Shown piece after piece: positions 59,618-64,000 of a stretch of 64,000 nucleotides of DNA; position 1 is the first letter of the stretch, and every line of letters starts with the position of its first letter. The position numbers and the translations under genes are program-made. This DNA comes from Streptomyces sp. LHD-70. Its GTDB lineage: Bacteria > Actinomycetota > Actinomycetes > Streptomycetales > Streptomycetaceae. The DNA lies in the NCBI RefSeq assembly GCF_031157275.1, contig NZ_JAVIFW010000013.1, positions 153,447-217,446 of the forward strand, read 5' to 3'. The notes below the pieces were generated by a model, which was not told the origin of the DNA, searched no databases, and was given only the letters and a program-made list of their open reading frames with translations.

Positions 59618-60304
59618 GTGACGACGGGGGGATTCCGCGGGGTGTGGGCCGCGCTGCCGCTGTCCGACGACGAACCTCCGGTCACGATCCCGCGCGAGCC
59701 GGCACGGGAGGCCGCGGAGCGCGAGCTGTCCAGGCCCATGTACCACGAGAACGATCCGAGCCTCCTCCAGCGCGCGTTGGACCGCTTCTGGGAGTGGGTC
59801 AGCGACCTCTTCGACGCTGCCTCGGGAGCAACACCCGGCGGTGGGCTCGGACTCGTGGTGCTCGTACTGGTGGTCCTTCTCCTCCTGGGCGCTTTGTGGT
59901 GGCGCCTGGGGACGCCCCATCGCTCCCCGTCGACTTCCGCGCCTGTCTTCGACGACCGGCCGCGCAGCGCCGCCGAGCACCGAGCAGCCGCCGAGGCCCA
60001 CGCCGCGGACCGGCAGTGGAGCCAGGCACTCCAGGAACGGATGCGCGCCGTCGTGCGGTCCCTCGAGGAGCGCGCCCTCCTCGACCCCCGCCCCGGCCGC
60101 ACCGCCGATGAGGCAGCCTCCGAAGCGGCCCAGTCGCTTCCCTCCCACAAGGAGCGGCTCCACACAGCCGCCCGCGACTTCGACGACGTCACGTACGGCG
60201 GACGCAGCGCCGAAGAGCAGGTATACCTCCGTATCACCGCCCTCGACCAGGACATCGAGCACACCCAGCCCGTCCTCGCCTCTGCTCCGGGAACCCCCGA
60301 ATGA
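59618..60304 (+). CDS. DUF4129-domain membrane protein
   Basis: A 228-residue protein with one transmembrane segment at 75-95. The DUF4129 region (about 110-190) includes RSLEERALLDPRPGRTADEA. In actinobacteria this family occurs with MoxR and DUF58 genes, as here, suggesting part of a membrane assembly that includes a VWA protein; its biochemical role is unknown. The GTG start lies 4 nt beyond the previous stop with GGGGAG upstream. Its stop overlaps the next start by 4 nt. Confidence 0.85.
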   Translation: MTTGGFRGVWAALPLSDDEPPVTIPREPAREAAERELSRPMYHENDPSLLQRALDRFWEWVSDLFDAASGATPGGGLGLVVLVLVVLLLLGALWWRLGTPHRSPSTSAPVFDDRPRSAAEHRAAAEAHAADRQWSQALQERMRAVVRSLEERALLDPRPGRTADEAASEAAQSLPSHKERLHTAARDFDDVTYGGRSAEEQVYLRITALDQDIEHTQPVLASAPGTPE

Positions 60305-61479
60305 GCGGAGCCTCCGCGTCCACCTCGGTCGCCACCACTCCCCGCCAGGTATGGACTCGTACGCGCGGTCTGCTCCTCGGCTTCGTCATCCTGCTCGCCG
60401 CAGGCATCGCCATCGCCGCTGTCCGCTCCGGCGGCCATCACGGCCGGCTCGACCCACGCTCCGCCGACCCCTACGGCAGCCGCGCAGTCTCCGAACTTCT
60501 CGCCGACCGAGGCGTCTCCACACGCGTGGTAACCACGAGCAAGGCCGCCGAAGCCGCCGCCGGACCGGACACCACTCTCCTCATCGCGACCCCCGACCTG
60601 CTCACAAAGAAGCAGCAATCCTCGCTGCACGATGCGACGAAGCGATCGTCCGGCCGCACCCTCCTGGTAGCCCCCGGGCAACCCTCCGTCGGCACCCTTA
60701 CCCCTGGCGTACGCGCCGAACAACCGAGCAACAAGACCACGCTGCAGCCGGCTTGTTCGCTCCCGGCAGCACAACGCGCCGGCAACGCGGACACCGGCGG
60801 CATCCGCTACGCCTCGGACCTTCCGCATACGACCTCCTGCTACGCGAGCGGCGGCCTCCCCACCCTGCTGCACATCCGCTCCGGAGCCAGAGACACCGTG
60901 CTCCTCGGCGCACCGGACATCCTCTACAACGACCGCCTCGACGAACACGGCAACGCCTCGCTCGCCCTTCAACTGCTCGGGTCCCGTTCCCATCTGGTCT
61001 GGTACCTCCCCTCGGTCAGCGATTCGTCAGCGGCCGACAGCGGTGACCGCAGCTTCTTCGAGCTCATCCCCTCCGGCTGGAACTGGGCTGCCTTCCAGCT
61101 CTCCATCGCCGCCGTGCTCGCCGCCCTGTGGCGCGGTCGCCGTCTCGGCCCCCTGGTCCAGGAACGCATCCCCGTCACCATCCGCGCCTCCGAGGCCGTG
61201 GAAGGCAGAGCCCGCCTCTACAGCAAGGCAAGGGCCCGCGACCGCGCAGCAAAGGCACTTCGCTCAGCGACCCGCACACGCCTGGCACCACTCGTCGGCG
61301 TGCCCCATGCCAGAGCCCACGCGCCCGAATCACTGCTGCCCGCGGTCTCCGCCCAACTCCCCGACACCTCCGGGGATCTGCACCCCCTCCTCTTCGGGCC
61401 TCCCCCACCCGACGACACAGCTCTGATCACCCTCGCCGACCGACTCGACGCCCTCGAAAGAGAGGTACGCACCTCATGA
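60301..61479 (+). CDS. DUF4350-domain membrane protein
   Basis: A 392-residue protein with a helix at 23-41 and another near 262-280. DPYGSRAVSELLADRGV is the start of the DUF4350 region, an exposed domain with two cysteines (near 149 and 179) that could form a disulfide. The final 110 residues are cytoplasmic and Arg-rich. The ATG overlaps the DUF4129 stop (ATGA), and its own stop overlaps the MoxR start in the same way, showing a tightly coupled operon. The function is unknown beyond this association. Confidence 0.86.
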   Translation: MSGASASTSVATTPRQVWTRTRGLLLGFVILLAAGIAIAAVRSGGHHGRLDPRSADPYGSRAVSELLADRGVSTRVVTTSKAAEAAAGPDTTLLIATPDLLTKKQQSSLHDATKRSSGRTLLVAPGQPSVGTLTPGVRAEQPSNKTTLQPACSLPAAQRAGNADTGGIRYASDLPHTTSCYASGGLPTLLHIRSGARDTVLLGAPDILYNDRLDEHGNASLALQLLGSRSHLVWYLPSVSDSSAADSGDRSFFELIPSGWNWAAFQLSIAAVLAALWRGRRLGPLVQERIPVTIRASEAVEGRARLYSKARARDRAAKALRSATRTRLAPLVGVPHARAHAPESLLPAVSAQLPDTSGDLHPLLFGPPPPDDTALITLADRLDALEREVRTS

Positions 61480-62459
61480 GCGCCCCGATCGCAGACTCCG
61501 CAGGGAACGCGAACACCGCACGTTCCTCCCTGGAGGCCCTGCGCACCGAGATCGCCAAGGCCGTGGTCGGCCAGGACCCTGCAGTCACCGGCCTCGTGGT
61601 CGCTCTGCTGTGCCGCGGTCACGTCCTGCTCGAGGGCGTCCCCGGTGTCGCCAAGACCCTTCTCGTACGAGCCCTCTCCGCGGCCCTCGAACTCGACACC
61701 AAACGCGTCCAGTTCACTCCCGACCTGATGCCGAGCGACGTCACCGGCTCACTCGTCTACGACGCGCGGACCACCGAGTTCTCCTTCCAGCCGGGCCCGG
61801 TGTTCACCAACCTGCTGCTCGCCGACGAGATCAACCGCACCCCACCGAAGACGCAGTCGTCCCTCCTCGAAGCGATGGAAGAAGGCCAGGTCACGGTCGA
61901 CGGCACGCCCCGCCCACTCCCCGTGCCCTTCCTCGTGGCGGCGACCCAGAACCCGGTCGAGTACGAGGGCACCTACCCTCTGCCCGAGGCTCAGCTCGAC
62001 CGCTTCCTTCTCAAGCTCAACGTCGCACTGCCGTCCCGGCAGGACGAGATCGCCGTACTCACGCGCCACGCAGAGGGTTTCAATCCGCGCGACCTCCAGG
62101 CTGCCGGCGTGCAGCCCGTCGCGGGCCCCGCAGACCTGGAAGCGGCACGCGTCTCAGTCGCCAAAACATCCGTCTCCCCCGAAATCACCAGCTATGTCGT
62201 CGACATCTGCCGTGCTACGCGCGAATCGCCGTCTCTCACACTCGGCGTCTCTCCCCGTGGGGCTACTGCGCTGCTGTCCACTGCTCGGGCGTGGGCCTGG
62301 CTAACCGGCCGGGACTATGTGATCCCGGACGACGTCAAAGCCCTGGCCCTGCCCACCTTGCGACACCGGGTGCAGTTGCGTCCCGAGGCGGAAATGGAGG
62401 GGGTCACCGCTGATTCCGTCATCAGCGCGATCCTCTCCAACGTCCCCGTGCCCCGCTGA
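61476..62459 (+). CDS. MoxR-family AAA+ ATPase
   Basis: A 327-residue AAA+ ATPase. Walker A is GVPGVAKT (54-61), Walker B LLLADEIN (113-120), sensor 1 ATQNPVE and the arginine finger region PEAQLDRFLLKL. MoxR proteins act as chaperones for partner complexes, typically a VWA protein. The DUF58 protein encoded 11 nt downstream is the likely partner. Co-transcription with DUF4129 and DUF4350 genes suggests a membrane-associated complex. Confidence 0.93.
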   Translation: MSAPIADSAGNANTARSSLEALRTEIAKAVVGQDPAVTGLVVALLCRGHVLLEGVPGVAKTLLVRALSAALELDTKRVQFTPDLMPSDVTGSLVYDARTTEFSFQPGPVFTNLLLADEINRTPPKTQSSLLEAMEEGQVTVDGTPRPLPVPFLVAATQNPVEYEGTYPLPEAQLDRFLLKLNVALPSRQDEIAVLTRHAEGFNPRDLQAAGVQPVAGPADLEAARVSVAKTSVSPEITSYVVDICRATRESPSLTLGVSPRGATALLSTARAWAWLTGRDYVIPDDVKALALPTLRHRVQLRPEAEMEGVTADSVISAILSNVPVPR

Positions 62460-62470
62460 GGCCGCTGCTC

Positions 62471-63781
62471 ATGGCCCCCACCGGACGCGCCGCCTTCCTC
62501 GCGGCTCTCGGCACTCTCCCCGTCGGCTTCATCGAGCCGAGCTGGACGGGGATCCTCGCCGTCAATTCCCCTCTCGCACTCGCAATGATGTGCGACTACA
62601 CCCTCGCTGCGCCAGTACGAACGCTGCACTTCACTCGATCTGGTGACACAACTGTTCGACTGGGCGAGATCGCAGACATCGACCTGACCATCACGAACCC
62701 TTCCAACCGCCCGCTGCGGGCCCAGCTCCGCGACGCCTGGCCTCCGAGCAGCTGGAACCCCGGCTCGGAAGCCACCGCCTCACGGCAGCGAATCGAGATC
62801 CCGCCCAAGGAACGGCGCCGGATCACCACACGGCTCCGCCCCACGCGCCGCGGCAACCACCATGCTGACCGCGTCACGGTCCGCTCCTTCGGCCCGCTGG
62901 GGCTCATCTCGCGCCAAGGTAGCCACAAGGTGCCCTGGACGCTGCGCGTCCTACCGGCGTTCCACAGCCGCAGGCACCTTCCCTCGAAGCTCTCACGCCT
63001 GCGTGAACTCGACGGCCGCACCAGCGTTCTCACCCGCGGCGAAGGTACAGAGTTCGACAGTCTCCGTGACTACGTTCCGGGCGATGACACAAGGTCTATT
63101 GACTGGCGCGCAACAGCCCGGCACTCGGCTGTCTCTGTCCGTACGTGGCGCCCTGAACGCGACCGCCGCATCCTCCTGGTCCTCGACACGGGCCGCACGT
63201 CCGCAGGACGGGTCGGTGACGCACCCCGTCTCGACGCATCGATGGACGCTGCCCTACTGGTAGCCACTCTGGCCGCCAAAGCCGGCGACCGCGTCGATCT
63301 GCTGGCTTACGACCGCCGCGTCCGCGCGCTCGTCCAGGGGAGATCCGCAAACGACCTGCTTCCGGCACTGGTCAGTTCCCTCGCATCTCTCGAACCGGAG
63401 CTCGTCGAAACCGATGCCCGAGGCCTCGCCTCCACCATCCTGAAGACCGCTCCACGCCGCTCACTGATCGTCCTTCTCACCAGTCTTGACGCGGCACCCG
63501 TGGAGGAGGGCCTTCTGCCTCTTCTCCCACGCCTCACCAAACGCCATGTAGTCATCGCAGCTTCAGTCTCAGACCCTCAGGTCGAACGGATGGCAGAAGG
63601 CCGTGGCGAATCGGAAGCGGTCTACGGGGCCGCAGCAGCCGCACAAGCACAAGAAGAACGCCGGAAGACCGCAGAACGTCTGACCCGCCATGGGGTAACC
63701 GTCGTCGACGCGCCCCCGAACGAATTGGCTCCTGCGCTAGCGGATGCGTACCTAACCTTGAAGGCTTCTGGTCGCCTCTGA
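62471..63781 (+). CDS. DUF58-domain protein
   Basis: A 436-residue protein, with two hydrophobic stretches at the N-terminus (about 8-45) and the family signature RGEGTEFDSLRDYVPGDDTR followed by SIDWRATAR. A von Willebrand A-like domain follows; its metal-site motif LVLDTGRTSAG has DxGxT where DxSxS is usual. It is the predicted client or partner of the MoxR ATPase. ATG 62471. It ends 60 bp before the rRNA operon terminator, which could stop transcription from both sides. Confidence 0.9.
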   Translation: MAPTGRAAFLAALGTLPVGFIEPSWTGILAVNSPLALAMMCDYTLAAPVRTLHFTRSGDTTVRLGEIADIDLTITNPSNRPLRAQLRDAWPPSSWNPGSEATASRQRIEIPPKERRRITTRLRPTRRGNHHADRVTVRSFGPLGLISRQGSHKVPWTLRVLPAFHSRRHLPSKLSRLRELDGRTSVLTRGEGTEFDSLRDYVPGDDTRSIDWRATARHSAVSVRTWRPERDRRILLVLDTGRTSAGRVGDAPRLDASMDAALLVATLAAKAGDRVDLLAYDRRVRALVQGRSANDLLPALVSSLASLEPELVETDARGLASTILKTAPRRSLIVLLTSLDAAPVEEGLLPLLPRLTKRHVVIAASVSDPQVERMAEGRGESEAVYGAAAAAQAQEERRKTAERLTRHGVTVVDAPPNELAPALADAYLTLKASGRL

Positions 63782-63842
63782 ATAGCACGGCAATTTTGAC
63801 CAGAAATACAATGGAGCAGCGAAAGGGGGTCCTGAAAACAGG

Positions 63843-63871
63843 AAAGCCCCGCACCATCAGGTGCGGGGCTT
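63843..63871 (-). terminator. rRNA operon terminator
   Basis: AAGCCCCGCACC-ATCA-GGTGCGGGGCTT, a perfect 12-bp stem with a 4-nt loop. On the minus strand it is followed by TTCCTGTTTTC, a partial U-tract. It lies 12 nt past the 5S rRNA. Confidence 0.88.
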
Positions 63872-63882
63872 CCCCAACAAAT

Positions 63883-64000
63883 AGTTCGGCGGCGTCCTAC
63901 TCTCCCACAGGGTCCCCCCTGCAGTACCATCGGCGCTGTGAGGCTTAGCTTCCGGGTTCGGAATGTAACCGGGCGTTTCCCTCACGCTATGACCACCGAA
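63883..64000 (-). rRNA. rrf: 5S ribosomal RNA (5' end at window edge)
   Basis: On the minus strand the sequence opens TTCGGTGGTCATAGCGTGAG and includes CCCGGTTACATTCCGAACCC, GGAAGCTAAGCC and GGGAGAGTAGGACGCCGCC, the Streptomyces 5S consensus. 118 nt are visible; about 2 nt of the 5' end lie beyond the window. As the distal gene of an rRNA operon, it implies 23S and 16S genes to the right. Confidence 0.96.

Noticed and set aside
63782..63842. Small gene between the DUF58 gene and the rRNA terminator
   Set aside because: Sixty bases with no start codon and ribosome site in a useful arrangement.

Overview
The window is high-GC DNA from a Streptomyces chromosome. Support for this includes third-position GC bias throughout, frequent GTG starts with ATGA/GTGA coupling, and a mtnA-mtrA-mtrB-lpqB block followed by comF, hpf and an orphan response regulator near secA. 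Other actinobacterial markers are a 1644-residue NAD-glutamate dehydrogenase and a Streptomyces-type 5S rRNA entering from the right edge.

Positions 1-35500 hold a large accessory cell-surface glycopolymer locus, best read as wall teichoic acid or another phosphate-linked wall polymer. It has five very large proteins (703-1175 residues) joining an N-terminal GT2 glycosyltransferase to a C-terminal CDP-glycerol:polyol glycerophosphotransferase (TagF/TagB-like) domain. With them are a GT2 protein lacking the C-terminal half, two stand-alone GT4 glycosyltransferases, and a GT4-Stealth phosphotransferase fusion. Three polytopic membrane proteins (GT39-like, GT87-like, one unassigned), two methyltransferases, a DprE1/DprE2-like epimerase pair, GalE and a TagG/TagH-like ABC exporter with a divergent TetR regulator complete it. 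A beta-rich accessory module recurs in several of these proteins and also occurs as a stand-alone gene at 11671-12684. A coupled gene pair (glycerophosphotransferase fusion plus GT4) is present twice, at 1-3949 and 31423-35489. In one copy the GT2 metal and nucleotide motifs are eroded. No tagO, tagA or CDP-glycerol synthase gene is seen, so linkage-unit and precursor synthesis must be encoded elsewhere.

Positions 35750-50660 are mainly conserved chromosome: NAD-glutamate dehydrogenase, a DJ-1/PfpI protein without its nucleophilic cysteine, a HAD phosphatase, a DUF6912 protein, an Rv3235-family protein, SecA, a GNAT acetyltransferase, a YcaQ-type DNA glycosylase, a NarL-type response regulator and long-form HPF. 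From 50976 to 58195 a leftward block carries comF, lpqB, mtrB, mtrA and mtnA, and an RTMAY-N5-RTMAYR MtrA-type site lies just before mtrA. From 58336 to 63781 a rightward operon encodes a membrane protein, DUF4129 and DUF4350 proteins, a MoxR ATPase and a DUF58 protein, an arrangement common in actinobacteria. The right edge holds the 5S rRNA and its terminator on the minus strand, the distal end of an rRNA operon.

Coordinates, motifs and overlaps were read from the sequence. Functions rest on family recognition from motifs without database searches, and regulatory sites are inferences.
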